From Anaerotruncus sp. (GTDB lineage: Bacteria > Bacillota > Clostridia > Oscillospirales > Acutalibacteraceae), in assembly GCA_022009795.1 (NCBI GenBank), contig CP091724.1, forward strand, positions 1,463,501 to 1,527,500: a stretch of DNA of 64,000 bases. The letters run 5' to 3'. This document shows positions 8,941 to 18,511 of this stretch, one piece after another (positions within the stretch are counted from its first letter, which is position 1; every line of letters begins with the position of its first letter). Under the pieces are notes generated by a model. The model worked only from the letters and a program-made list of their open reading frames with translations, made no database searches and was not told where the DNA came from. Both the position numbers and the translations under genes were made by a program.

Positions 8941-9046
8941 ACAGCCTTTTAATAAAAAACCGACCGCATCTTGCATCTTTTAAAGCCTGACGATGCAAAA
9001 CACGGTTAAAACGCCGCCCGGCGGCGGCCGTATTATTTCATTTGAC
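8941..9046 (-). other. Structured 5' leader of the MATE gene
   Basis: Between the promoter and the MATE start the transcript would contain a GC-rich stem (CGCCGCC/GGCGGCG, near 9011-9031) followed by TTTT, and then a GCATC...GATGC stem (about 8972-8995) followed by a T6 tract. This layout could be an attenuator or riboswitch. It matches no class I can name with confidence. Confidence 0.35.
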
Positions 9047-9052
9047 GGTGAT

Positions 9053-9081
9053 ATTATTGCACAAAGGAGCACAAAAGTCAA
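9053..9081 (-). promoter_or_regulatory. Promoter of MATE gene
   Basis: Minus strand TTGACT (9076-9081), 17 bp, AATAAT (9053-9058). Confidence 0.7.
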
Positions 9082-9176
9082 TCGCGAAGGCGCACATTTG
9101 ACCCATATTTTACAAAGGCAAAACAGCCTTTTAAATTTGCATAAAAGCCGCAAATATCAAGCGGCATAAAAGCGAA

Positions 9177-9202
9177 AAAAATACCGTGCCTTGGAGGCAC
9201 GG
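9177..9202 (-). terminator. Terminator of second GtrA-like gene
   Basis: Stem CCGTGCC/GGCACGG (9184-9202) with a T-run on the minus strand, about 35 bp after the stop codon. Confidence 0.85.
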
Positions 9203-9236
9203 CATTTTGAATTTAAAATTTGAAGGCGATTTCGGA

Positions 9237-9875
9237 TTATTCCGCTGCAGGAGCCTCTTCGCCGTCTTTTTTCTTTTCTTTGAGGAGAACGAATTTTTCC
9301 ATCGGGAAAAGAACAACCATTTGAACGAAGCCTGCTGCCATTGAAGCGATAAGGCGGGCAACGGATTCATTCGTTACGATATTAAGGAACCAGTTTGTGG
9401 CCTCAACCTTTAAGAGAGCGCCAACGATTGCGCCCTGCATCCAAGTTGAGAACAGGATAAGCGCAAGAAGAAGCACAATATAAACTGCGAAATTATACCA
9501 CGGTGCATCGGATTTAAAGGTGGTTTTCTTATTCTGATAGAAGCCATAGATGTTTGCAATAAGGTTTGAAAGCAGGAACGGAAGCACATAGCCCCAGGTT
9601 ACAACGCCGTCAATAACATACTTTTTAGCCTCTTCAGAGCCGGTGGTGAACATTGTGGGGGTAAAAATACCTCTTAAAAATTCCGGAAGCAATGTGTGAA
9701 TTTGGTCGCAAACAAGCGGAAGAAGTGCCGCAAGTGCAAGCTGAATGATTGTTACAAGGCCGGAAACAACAAGGAACTTAACGATTTGCCACAGTGTTTT
9801 GAAAAACGAACCTTTGCCCTCGGCCTTATCATCAATACCGCCGAGGCTGAACTTTTTCTTTTCATTTTCTGCCAT
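9237..9875 (-). CDS. GtrA-like membrane protein
   Basis: 212 residues, intact. A charged N-terminus (about 35 residues) is followed by four hydrophobic segments at roughly residues 33-55, 95-115, 130-155 and 170-195, and a lysine-rich tail. The motif NIYGFYQNKKTTFKS before the third segment corresponds to the conserved GtrA region and to NFTFNRKFTFKS in the first paralogue at 1505-2036. The family is associated with polyprenyl-linked sugar transfer across the membrane. The substrate is unknown. It is a single-gene unit with its own promoter and terminator. Confidence 0.8.
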   Translation of the reverse strand: MAENEKKKFSLGGIDDKAEGKGSFFKTLWQIVKFLVVSGLVTIIQLALAALLPLVCDQIHTLLPEFLRGIFTPTMFTTGSEEAKKYVIDGVVTWGYVLPFLLSNLIANIYGFYQNKKTTFKSDAPWYNFAVYIVLLLALILFSTWMQGAIVGALLKVEATNWFLNIVTNESVARLIASMAAGFVQMVVLFPMEKFVLLKEKKKDGEEAPAAE

Positions 9876-9951
9876 AATTTTTACTCCTTAAATAAAAGAT
9901 TGAGAAGCGGCGATAATTCCGAACACGCCGCTTCAAATAATTATCTATTAA

Positions 9952-9980
9952 AGTATAACAAATACGCCTGCAATATGCAA
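9952..9980 (-). promoter_or_regulatory. Promoter of second GtrA-like gene
   Basis: Minus strand TTGCAT (9975-9980), 17 bp, TATACT (9952-9957). Confidence 0.75.
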
Positions 9981-9999
9981 GAATAATTTAATACTTTGT

Positions 10000-11676
10000 T
10001 TACAAAAAAACAGACCCAAAAGCAAGGCTGCCCGTAACGGCATGCACAATTGCAATGACTGCCCAAACAACAAGCGCAATCACGCCGGCGATAATCGCAA
10101 GCAGCAAAATAACAAGCAAAATTAAAACAGCAAGCACAAGCGGACCTTTTTTGCTCTTTTTAACGGGATCTTCAAAATGAGTGTAAAAATCCTTTGGCTC
10201 GGTTGCTTTTTCACCGCCGTCGTTAAGCGGATAAAGCTTTAAGGTCGCTTTTTCATCGCAAATGCCGTTGTTCCAAAGAAGCGGCTCCACAAGCGCTCTT
10301 GCCGTGGTGGCGCCTTTAAGCACCTTGCCGAGCTTGAAACCGATTGTGTTAAGGAAGCTGTCAATAACATTAAGAAAAGCACAGGTGATTTTATATTCGC
10401 GGGTTTCGGGGCCGTAAGGCGAATCACCGCAATAAAGATTTTGCACCAATTCAAGGATGAAATCCACAACTTTGTTATCCGCAATATCGGTGATATCGCT
10501 TTTTTTGAGGCCGCTTTCCTTTTTGCAAAGGCGCCAAACCTTTTTAATGGTGAGCTTATTGAGCCATTTGCCGATGGGCTTAATCAGCCAGGCAAGCTTT
10601 TTTACCTTTTCACCGGGAATTGAAAACGCAGGGGTAAGTTCTGCCAGGCGGTCTATATCGTTGCCCATTGCCCAAATAACCTCGCCGATCATGCCGAAGA
10701 AAAAGCCCTTCATATATTCGTCAAACGGCTTGCCGGCGGTGTCGAGCCCCGGCACATCCTTGATAACCTGAGTATCTACCTTAATTTCGCCGGCGCGCGG
10801 ATCAAGCGTTACCGTGCGCATAACGGGCGGGCAGCCCACCATTGCGCCGCAGGAAACATCATAAAAAACATTGCCTTTTTTTGAAACGGTGTAAGAGATA
10901 TCATGAATATGCGTATGGCCCGAAAGCATGCAGGAAATGCCGTTATCGGCAAAAATCTCTCTCGTATCCTCACAGCCGCGCTGCATATCGCCCTTGCCGA
11001 TTATCGCATAAAACGGGCTCGGCGCAATCATCGGATGATGAGTCATGGCGATAACGAATTGGTCGTTTTTGCGCGCATCCTCAAGCTGCTCCAAAATCCA
11101 TTTTTTACATTCTTCGCTGTAGCCCGAACCGGGGGCGTCCGGATTGCCGTTTTTATCATCGTTCAAAGCAAAGAGCCTGTAGCCCGGAGCAAGCTGCACA
11201 ACATAGCAAAGCGACGGCTCATAGGAAGCTATGGCCTCGTTGGGGCCGAATTCATAATACATATCCCACAAATCATGAATATTTTCAACCGCGGGAACGG
11301 TTACGGTTTTATCGCCGTCATAGCCCTCTGCCTTGCCGTCCTCTTTAAAATCGTGGGTGGAGGTGATAACATAAACCCTTTTGCCGCGCTTTTTCAAATC
11401 GCGCAGCATCTCAATAAATTCCTTGTGGGATTCGATTTCGCCGTCTTTAGTGGTGTCGCCCGAAAGAACAACAATATCCGTGGAATTATCCTCGCAAAGC
11501 ATATCGAAGCCTTTTTTGATTACAAGATCCGTATCCTTAATAACCTTTTGGCTTTTTGATTCCGCCTTATCGTATGCGGCGCCGTTATCGCCGCCTTTTC
11601 TGGAATAATAATGGGTGTCCGTTATAAACTGAATTTTAAGCGGCTCATTATTACTGCCCCAAATTTTACCTGCCAT
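10000..11676 (-). CDS. Calcineurin-like metallophosphoesterase with C-terminal membrane anchor
   Basis: 558 residues. The dinuclear metal motifs are complete: FITDTHYY (D-x-H, about residue 18), LSGDTTKDGE, TSTHDF, AMTHHPMIAPS and SGHTHIHD. A central alpha-rich region of unknown role follows. A basic stretch (PVKKSKKG) then leads into a hydrophobic C-terminal segment (about residues 515-545), so the enzyme is probably tail-anchored or tethered; no N-terminal signal peptide is seen. It starts 29 bp after the glycoside hydrolase gene and is probably co-transcribed with it. The substrate (a phosphodiester or phosphomonoester) is not deducible. Confidence 0.85.
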   Translation of the reverse strand: MAGKIWGSNNEPLKIQFITDTHYYSRKGGDNGAAYDKAESKSQKVIKDTDLVIKKGFDMLCEDNSTDIVVLSGDTTKDGEIESHKEFIEMLRDLKKRGKRVYVITSTHDFKEDGKAEGYDGDKTVTVPAVENIHDLWDMYYEFGPNEAIASYEPSLCYVVQLAPGYRLFALNDDKNGNPDAPGSGYSEECKKWILEQLEDARKNDQFVIAMTHHPMIAPSPFYAIIGKGDMQRGCEDTREIFADNGISCMLSGHTHIHDISYTVSKKGNVFYDVSCGAMVGCPPVMRTVTLDPRAGEIKVDTQVIKDVPGLDTAGKPFDEYMKGFFFGMIGEVIWAMGNDIDRLAELTPAFSIPGEKVKKLAWLIKPIGKWLNKLTIKKVWRLCKKESGLKKSDITDIADNKVVDFILELVQNLYCGDSPYGPETREYKITCAFLNVIDSFLNTIGFKLGKVLKGATTARALVEPLLWNNGICDEKATLKLYPLNDGGEKATEPKDFYTHFEDPVKKSKKGPLVLAVLILLVILLLAIIAGVIALVVWAVIAIVHAVTGSLAFGSVFL

Positions 11677-11705
11677 AAATATTTAAACTGCCTTTCTGCA
11701 AATAA

Positions 11706-14384
11706 TTATTCCTTAACGCAAACGCAAAGTTTGCCACCTTTAACATCGCCGCCGAGTGTGATTTCGATTATGCCGGCGGATCTTTCGTTTATCTCAACCG
11801 GGCTGCCGTTTAATTCGGCGCGATATTTGTTTTTATCATCAAGGCACACAAGGACTGTGTACTTATCGCTGCCGCCGTAATATTTAAAATCGATTTCGGC
11901 AGAATCGGCAGTTGTGATTTCCTTATCCACCCAAATATCAAGGCCGCTTGTTACCGTGCCCGGCTTATAATAAGCATTTGCCCAAATGCAAACGGGAGCG
12001 GAAAGGCCGCCGAAATTATGGAACCAGCCCCCGCGCTGAGTTTCGATGCCGAAGCATTCATATGTGCAATACGAAAAATCGGTTTCCGCTTTCCACATAT
12101 CAAGCGCGCGCTTTGCGATTTCAAACGCAAAATCAGCTTCGCCGAGATCAAACATCGTTTTCCACAAAAACCATTGGTGCGACATCCACACATTGCCGTT
12201 CCAATAGCCGTCGTTAAAATAATAAGAAGCGCTCATATCAACGGCGGAAATTCCGCTTTTGCTCCACATTTCATTCGGGTTTTTTATGTGGGCAAGAAGC
12301 CTTTTAACTCTGTCTGCCGGAGCGGCACCCGCAACTATCGGGTAAACGCCGTCCATGCCCTTATTCATATTTTCGCCCTGCTCATTTCTGAGATAAGCGC
12401 AAAGGTTTTTGTTTTCGTCATAAACCGTGTATGAATAATAGCCCGCTTTTTCATCCCAAGCGAGGGCGTTAAGAGCCGCCGTGGATTGCTCGATATCCTT
12501 CGTGAGGCGCTGTGCATCCTGCTCCTTGCCGAGTGCAAGAGCCGCCATGCGCATAATCTTTGCCGCACGAATGATATGTGATGTTGAAATGCAGGGGCAA
12601 ATTCTGTCCATCATCTGCTTATCTATCATATAAACCTGAGCAGGATAATCGTCCATACCCGAGCAGGAATACCAATAATCGTAAGTGGTGAGCAGTCCGT
12701 TTTTGAATTTTGCCGTGGTGGAGCCGTTTTCGCCCGCAAGGAAGCGATAATAGCGCATCATTTTATCATAAAGCGCCAAAAAGCTTTTCCTTATCGTTTT
12801 CGCGCTTGAGCATTTCAAGATACTGCACAAACTGAGTGGGCACAAGGCTGCCGTGAAGCAGGAAATCAAAATCCTTATTATCATCGTCTGAAAGATAGGT
12901 TTCAAGAATATATTTTGACTTTTCGGGGCTGAATTCCAAAACGCCTGCGCCGATTACGCCGCTGTCCCATGTATAAAAGCTGTCCCATCTTTTGCCGGGG
13001 GTAAAATGAATAACATTTTCGCCGTGCTTATAAACGGGGTAAACAACATTTGTGAGCAGAGTCGATTTAAGAATTTCGGTTGAAAGGGTGTATTTTTTGC
13101 CCTCTTCATTATAGCCTGCATCCTCTGTTACGCTTGCTTTTTTATAAATCGCCTCATATTCGGAATCCGAAAGCGGCTCAAAAGCCTCCTCGGAAACAAC
13201 CATGTATTCAACATGAGTTGACTGCGGGTCGATAAATATAGACTGAATAAGCGCATTGTGGAAGAAGCCTTCGTCGCTTTTCTTTTCCGTAAAGCTTTCG
13301 GAGAAGGTGCGCCTTAATTCGTCATAAGTGTGGTCGCCGTTTGAAAGTCTGTTCGGCAAAGCATCCTCAAGGCAGCCGGAATCGAGGGTGCGCTCTCTTG
13401 TGCGCTCGTTGTGAGTGAGCACATAATATGTATCGCCGGTTTCGGGATATGTGAGCGCTATTCTTTTGCCCCTGCCGCAGGGCTCGGACTTGATTTCGGG
13501 AGTGAAGCCGTGCTTTTTGATTTGGGTTTTAATCAAATTTTCATCGCCCGCTTCGGTTACGGCAAGAAAATCAAGCTCAATGCCGCCCTTGCCGAGGCTT
13601 ACAAATTCGAGCGCGCCGGAAGAAATCGGGAAAGACGCAGTTGTGAGCTCATCGCTGCGGAAGAAGGTGATTTTTTCGCCGCAGAGCAAAAATTCGGCGT
13701 TATCCTCCGTTACGGATTTATAGCGAACGGTAAGCATGGGATTATCAAAACCCGAAATATCGAAATTATATGAAACAAAATCGCCTTTTTTTCACAGCCG
13801 AAGGGCTTTAAGCCGAGGGCGGGAACATGGTAATTTTCACATCTGTCGCCGAGGCCGAAGCCGCCGGTGAAGCGATAATCCGAGAATTGACCCTTATGCA
13901 TGCCGTCCGGGTTTTCGGTATCCCACGGGCGGGGATTTGCATAATTATATTCAACATAATCGTTTGCGCCCTTAAACACGCATTTTTTCGGAAGCGAAAC
14001 ATCGCAATAAAGCGGCTTCGGAAATTCCATTGCCGAATAAGCGTTTAAAATGCAGTTTTGCTTTAAATCCGTGTTGTTGAAAAATTCACAGCGCATAAGA
14101 TAGGCTTTATCGTTTATTTTTGAAAAGGAAACATCGCAATAAATCATATCTTTCCACATAAGCTCATAGCGATATGAATAATACGAATAATCACCGTTGC
14201 AATGCCAAAGATGATAATTGCTCGGGAAGGTTACATTAGGCACGGGTACCGAGGAATTCCACACGGTGGGGTGCACGGAAAAATCAAATCTTGCACCCGA
14301 TTGCGGCAGCGAATCCACCACGCGGGAAATTCCCATATATTTTTTTGAATACGGACCCCAAACGGGCATTTTTTCAAGCATCAT
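11706..14384 (-). CDS. GH63/MGH1-like glycoside hydrolase (two frameshifts)
   Basis: About 892 residues after joining three reading frames. The C-terminal half has the (alpha/alpha)6-barrel signatures of GH63/GH37-like enzymes: RWDSFYTWDSGVIGAG, DDYPAQVYMID, NDGYWNGNVWMSHQWFLWK and GGWFHNFGGLSAP. A beta-rich N-terminal domain precedes it. The ATG at 14382-14384 follows AGAGGTA. Frameshifts lie at an A7 run near 13788-13794 and a T5 run near 12780-12784. It has no signal peptide, so it probably acts on imported or intracellular oligosaccharide. The exact specificity (trehalose, mannosylglycerate, glucosides) cannot be read from the sequence. Confidence 0.8.
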
Positions 14385-14449
14385 AAGCAGTACCTCTGTT
14401 CACATAATCGAAAAACGCTTCGATTATATACATAATAAATATTTTTAAT

Positions 14450-14477
14450 ATATTATTGTTTATTTTTAATTTGTCAA
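14450..14477 (-). promoter_or_regulatory. Promoter of glycoside hydrolase operon
   Basis: Minus strand TTGACA (14472-14477), 16 bp, TAATAT (14450-14455), in a very A/T-rich divergent region. Confidence 0.7.
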
Positions 14478-14501
14478 TAGAAAAAAAGGTTGTCGCCGTT
14501 A

Positions 14502-14530
14502 TTGACAAAAGCAAATTTTTTTAAGATAAA
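14502..14530 (+). promoter_or_regulatory. Promoter of Wzz/BY-kinase module
   Basis: TTGACA (14502-14507), 17 bp, GATAAA (14525-14530). The -35 box is consensus and the -10 box weak. Confidence 0.55.
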
Positions 14531-14600
14531 CTTAAATTGATATTATTTTTTTATTATTTTTGATAAAAAAACAGCCTGCCTCACGAAAGGATGGATTTGA

Positions 14601-15383
14601 TTGAATATAGACGCAAATGTGCAAAAGGTTTTTTTCCGCGCTTTTTAAAAAAAGTGGAAGCTGATAATCGTTTTTGCGATAATCGGCGCAATCATCGCGG
14701 GAATAGCAACGGCAAAATTCACAACGCTTACCTACACCTCAACGATTGAATTTTTGGCATATGCTAACGATTCCGCTCAGGAGCTTGCGGACAGCACCAG
14801 CTCGGCGCAAAGCAGCACCCACGCTCAGCAGGCAAGCCAAACAAGCAAAAATGAATTATGCCATGAAAATGCTTGACACATATATCGAAATCTTTTCCAC
14901 AAACGAATTTTTATCAAACCGTGGCAGACGAATTAAACAAAACCTACGGCACGGATTACCCCGCGTCGGTAATAAAAAAATTCCACAAAGGTTGAAAGCA
15001 TAGAAAACACGGCTATGTTTGAATTTACAACAACCACAAACGACGCCGATTTGAGCTATCACATCGCACAGAGCCTTCAAAGATGCGTGCCCGAAAGAAT
15101 GAAAAGCACCAACCAAGGGCTTGTGCTTGCCTCAGTTGAGGACCCGCCTATAAAAGCATCCGCGGCAGAGAGCATGGATTACCCGAAAAAATGCATAATC
15201 GGCGCCGCGGCGGGCATTTTTCTTGCAGGGCTTTATGCCGTGCTGAGGGATCTTCTTGATGTGAGAATCAAAGGCAGCGCCGATCTTGACGGCAAATACG
15301 ATATTCCGATTTTGGGTTCGATTCCCGAATTTAATTTAGCAAGGCAAAAAAAGGAGGCAGGGAGCAATGGCAAAAAACAATAA
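14601..15383 (+). CDS. Wzz-like chain-length determinant / BY-kinase activator (about five frameshifts)
   Basis: Membrane modulator of polysaccharide chain length and activator of the adjacent tyrosine kinase. After correction the protein opens MNIDANVQKVFSALFKKKWK, with one membrane segment (IIVFAIIGAIIAGIATA), an extracellular domain (TYTSTIEFLAYAND ... TMFEFTTTTNDADL-like core), and a second membrane segment (GAAAGIFLAGLYAVLRDLLD). It ends with the cytoplasmic SADLDGKYDIPILGSIPEF that contacts the kinase. I place the start at TTG 14601, which has GAAAGGA upstream. Indels lie in the T7 and A7 runs at 14630-14652, an A5 near 14848, a T5 near 14911 and an A7 near 14974. This gene is the most damaged per base in the window. 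It overlaps the kinase start by 17 bp. Confidence 0.75.
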
Positions 15384-16137
15384 AAGCGGCGAAAACACAT
15401 CGCGCTTTCTGCTGAAAAATTCCATAATGGACCCGGGCCTTAAATTCAGGGTTGAAGAAGCATATAAAACGATAAGAACAAACATTATGCTTTCCGTTAT
15501 GAAAAAAGGCTGCAAAATAATAGTGGTTTCCTCCTCCGCTCCGAACGAGGGCAAAACCACCACAACAGCCAATTTGGCTGTTTCCATAGCGCAGGCGGAT
15601 CAGCGCGTGCTGCTGATTGACGGCGATTTAAGAAAGCCGAAAATACACCATTATTTTTCAATTCCGAGCGCACCGGGGCTGACAAATTATTTGAGTGCCT
15701 CCGTAAACAGCCGCACGGCACAGCAGGCGGATCTGTTCGGAATAATCCACCCCACGGAATACCCGAATTTATCCGTTATTGCCTCCGGTTCAATACCGCC
15801 GAATCCGGGCGAAATTCTCGGCAGTGAGCCGATGACCGAATTTTTAAACAAAGTTTCGCAGAAATACGACTACATAATTATAGACACCCCGCCGATAAAT
15901 GTGGTTTCGGACGCTTTGCCCGTCATCCGCGAATCGGACGGAGTTGTGCTTGTGGTGCGCTCTTATTCATCAACGCACCCCGAGCTGCAAAAGGCGCTCA
16001 ACTCGCTTAAATTTATCGACGCAAAAATATTGGGCTTTGTTGTGAATTACGAGCGCGGCGAAGGCAGCGGCTACGGTTCAAAATACAGCTCCAAATACGG
16101 ATATTCAAAATACGGCTACGGCGATTACACTTATTAA
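15367..16137 (+). CDS. CpsD/CapB-type bacterial tyrosine kinase (BY-kinase)
   Basis: 256 residues, intact. Cytoplasmic autokinase that controls capsule or exopolysaccharide export with the Wzz-like partner. Walker A SAPNEGKTTTTANLA (about residue 60), Walker A' LLIDGDLRKPK, Walker B YIIIDTPP, and a tyrosine-rich tail (residues about 235-256, with YGSKYSSKYGYSKYGYGDY) that is the autophosphorylation cluster. A G-T-rich activation loop precedes Walker A. It overlaps the Wzz-like gene, as in most Firmicutes capsule operons. Confidence 0.92.
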   Translation: MAKNNKSGENTSRFLLKNSIMDPGLKFRVEEAYKTIRTNIMLSVMKKGCKIIVVSSSAPNEGKTTTTANLAVSIAQADQRVLLIDGDLRKPKIHHYFSIPSAPGLTNYLSASVNSRTAQQADLFGIIHPTEYPNLSVIASGSIPPNPGEILGSEPMTEFLNKVSQKYDYIIIDTPPINVVSDALPVIRESDGVVLVVRSYSSTHPELQKALNSLKFIDAKILGFVVNYERGEGSGYGSKYSSKYGYSKYGYGDYTY

Positions 16138-16225
16138 AAGGCACACGGCAACCGCCGAGCGTAAAGAAAATTCGATTTTTTATGATTAAGCGGCAAAATC
16201 GAGCCGATTTTGACCGCAACGGGAG

Positions 16226-16966
16226 ATGACAGACACGATTTTAAACGGACTTACCGAAACGCATTGCCACATTTTGCCCGGGATAGACGACGGCTCAAAA
16301 GATGTGGAAACAAGCCTTAAAATGATTGCAAAGCTGAGCGCGCAGGGTGCCGAAAAAATCGTTTGCACTCCGCATTATTACAGCGATTCCATTTCGCTTG
16401 CGGATTTTTTGCAAAAGCGTGACGCGGCAGCCGCAAAGCTGAAAGCCGCGCTTCCGCCGGGAAGCCCCAAAATAAGGCTCGGTGCCGAGGTTTACATAAG
16501 CAAATATCTTTTTTCAAACGACGATTTAAGCCCGATTAAAATTGAGGGCACAAATTGCGCCCTGATTGAGCATTCTTTTTCGGAGGAGTTTTCCGAGCGC
16601 GCCTGCAACAGGCTGATTGATTTGATTTGCGACCACGGCATAACGCCGATTTTGGCGCACATTGAAAGATATAAATCGCTTATGGACAAACCCGATAAGC
16701 TTGATTATTTGATTTCGCTCGGCTGCATTGCGCAGGTGAACATAAACTCATTTGCCGATGAATCGCGCCACATAAAGAAAAAGCTTTTCAAATATCTTGA
16801 AAGCGGCAAAATCACGCTTATCGGCAGCGATTGCCACAACATGAGCTCACGACCGCCGGAATACGAGCCGGGCGCAAAGGAAATCATAAAAAAATGCGGC
16901 GAGCCCGCGCTTGACAAGCTTATTCAAAACGCCGCAAGATTTTTTTCTAAAGGCACAAACCGCTAA
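16226..16966 (+). CDS. CpsB/CapC-type PHP protein-tyrosine phosphatase
   Basis: Manganese-dependent PHP-domain phosphatase that dephosphorylates BY-kinases, 246 residues. Metal-site motifs: ETHCHILPGIDDG (about residue 9), CTPHYYSDS, LGAEVYIS, ILAHIERYK and IGSDCHNMSSRPP. It follows the kinase by 88 bp. The ATG at 16226 has GGGAG directly against it, which is poor spacing, so the start is somewhat uncertain, but no better in-frame start exists. A terminator follows 34 bp after the stop and no glycosyltransferase gene follows. Confidence 0.9.
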   Translation: MTDTILNGLTETHCHILPGIDDGSKDVETSLKMIAKLSAQGAEKIVCTPHYYSDSISLADFLQKRDAAAAKLKAALPPGSPKIRLGAEVYISKYLFSNDDLSPIKIEGTNCALIEHSFSEEFSERACNRLIDLICDHGITPILAHIERYKSLMDKPDKLDYLISLGCIAQVNINSFADESRHIKKKLFKYLESGKITLIGSDCHNMSSRPPEYEPGAKEIIKKCGEPALDKLIQNAARFFSKGTNR

Positions 16967-17000
16967 AACAGCCGAATACTTTTATTTGAGCAATAGAAAA

Positions 17001-17026
17001 GAGGAGTCATTGACTCCTCTTTTTTC
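17001..17026. terminator. Terminator between PHP phosphatase and Nudix genes
   Basis: Stem GAGGAGTC/GACTCCTC with an ATT loop and a T6 run on the plus strand. The minus-strand side is also T-rich, so it may serve both convergent genes. Confidence 0.9.
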
Positions 17027-17098
17027 TTGCTTGTTTTTTTGTTTGCCGAATATACAGCAAGCCACACTTTGCTTTGCCGACAAAAACACGGTTATAAA

Positions 17099-17716
17099 TC
17101 AATCGAGCAGAGTTTTCCAATTATCATCGTTATATGCATCAAAGCACATTTGAATTTGCTCTTTATTGATTTTTTCCGTTGCAAGCGGCGGCAATTCATC
17201 AATGCCGAAATAATCAAAGCCCGTGGTTTCGTGATTTTCTTTAAATTCTCCGCCGATAACACGGCACTGCACAAATACCTTGCAGATTTTGTTTGCATAA
17301 ACGGGGCGGTTGTGCTTTTCCCGATCCTGCACGGCAATCACCTTTTCCGGCACGGCAATCAAGCCTGCCTCCTCACGCACCTCTTTAACAACATTTTCAC
17401 CAACGGATATATCAACATCAACCCAGCCGCCCGGAAGTGACCAAGTGCCGTTTTTCTCGTGCACAAGAAGAATTTTATTATCCTTGATTATGGAAGCGCG
17501 GGAATCGAGTTTCGGAGTTTGATAGCCCTGCTCGCAGCAAAAAATATCGCACACCTTTTCAAACGGGATATCGCTTTGGTGAGCCAAAATCTCCGCCGAT
17601 ATTTCGCGGATTCGCTCAAAGCGTTCCCGATCAAACACATCATTTGTGTATTTAAGCCCTGCTTGGGCAAGGCTTTGCAATTCAACCGCCCAATCGAGCC
17701 ATTTATTTTCGCTCAT
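17099..17716 (-). CDS. Nudix hydrolase with N-terminal Nudix_N2-type domain
   Basis: 205 residues. The first 60 residues (WAVELQSLAQAGLKYTND ... FDRERFERIREI) match the small N-terminal domain found in one branch of Nudix hydrolases. The catalytic Nudix box follows as LPGGWVDVDISVGENVVKEV and REEAGL (about residues 94-117). In this branch the first acidic position is replaced but the REEAG core is intact. A nucleotide-sugar or CDP-alcohol pyrophosphatase role is likely from the family; substrate not determinable. It overlaps the upstream DUF218 gene by 14 bp. Confidence 0.88.
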   Translation of the reverse strand: MSENKWLDWAVELQSLAQAGLKYTNDVFDRERFERIREISAEILAHQSDIPFEKVCDIFCCEQGYQTPKLDSRASIIKDNKILLVHEKNGTWSLPGGWVDVDISVGENVVKEVREEAGLIAVPEKVIAVQDREKHNRPVYANKICKVFVQCRVIGGEFKENHETTGFDYFGIDELPPLATEKINKEQIQMCFDAYNDDNWKTLLD

Positions 17717-18470
17717 TTTTCAACTTCCTTTTAAGCTTTAATAAATAATCCCTGTAAACGCCCATAAGTTCGCGGGTGTAAAAGGTTAAAAAAGTGTATT
17801 TTGCGGAATAACTGCATTTGGAATGAAATTCCAAACCCGCTTCATCACACAGCATTTTTGCACGATATTCGTGAAATTCATTGGTGACGATAAGCACGGA
17901 TTTTGAGAGAGAGCGGCTTTCGATAATTTGCTTTGAAAAGAATATGTTTTCGCGCGTGTTTGCGGATTTATCCTCCAAAAGCAGGCGCGATTTTTCTATG
18001 CCCTCTGCCTCCAAAACGGTTTGCATGCACAAAGCCTCGCTGATATCCTCATCCTTGCCCTGCCCGCCTGATAAAATTGCAACGGCGGCCGGATTTTCCT
18101 TTAGGTAAGCCACAGCCGACATGCAGCGCTTATAGAGATAAAGGCTCGGCTTGGTGCCTTTAACGCGGCAGCCGAGCACAATAACCGTTTTGGCGCCGCC
18201 GCTTGTTTTATAATTTGAATACTTCGCCATTTTTATTGAAACGGGCACGGCAGCCGCAAACACTGCCGTTGCAATGCAGCACCCTGAAATTTGAAGCCAA
18301 TGCGGCAATGAATAAAAAAACGCGCCGAATAATATTAAAAAAGCCGAAAACGCGGTGCCGCAGGCATTGCCGATATTGAATATTGCCGCAGCAATCGGTG
18401 CAAGATACCAAACAAGCAATGCAGAGCCGAGCAAAATTAAAAACAAACGCAAACGAATACCACCAAACAA
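17703..18470 (-). CDS. DUF218 (YdcF/SanA-like) membrane protein
   Basis: 255 residues. Two or three N-terminal hydrophobic segments (about residues 8-80) are followed by a DUF218 domain with VIVLGCRVKG, AILSGGQGKDE, ESRLLLEDKSANTRENI-like and VLIVTNEFHEYRA blocks (about residues 95-215). Relatives are implicated in envelope or lipid-carrier metabolism. The catalytic role is unproven. It is probably co-transcribed with the Nudix gene, which it overlaps, and separated from nfo by a terminator. Confidence 0.82.
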   Translation of the reverse strand: MFGGIRLRLFLILLGSALLVWYLAPIAAAIFNIGNACGTAFSAFLILFGAFFYSLPHWLQISGCCIATAVFAAAVPVSIKMAKYSNYKTSGGAKTVIVLGCRVKGTKPSLYLYKRCMSAVAYLKENPAAVAILSGGQGKDEDISEALCMQTVLEAEGIEKSRLLLEDKSANTRENIFFSKQIIESRSLSKSVLIVTNEFHEYRAKMLCDEAGLEFHSKCSYSAKYTFLTFYTRELMGVYRDYLLKLKRKLKNERK

Positions 18471-18477
18471 AATTTAT

Positions 18478-18504
18478 AAAAAAGCATGCGGTGCCGCCGC
18501 ACGC
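18478..18504 (-). terminator. Terminator after nfo
   Basis: Minus-strand stem GCGTGCGG/CCGCATGC (one G-U) followed by T6. Confidence 0.8.
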
Positions 18505-18511
18505 ATGACGC

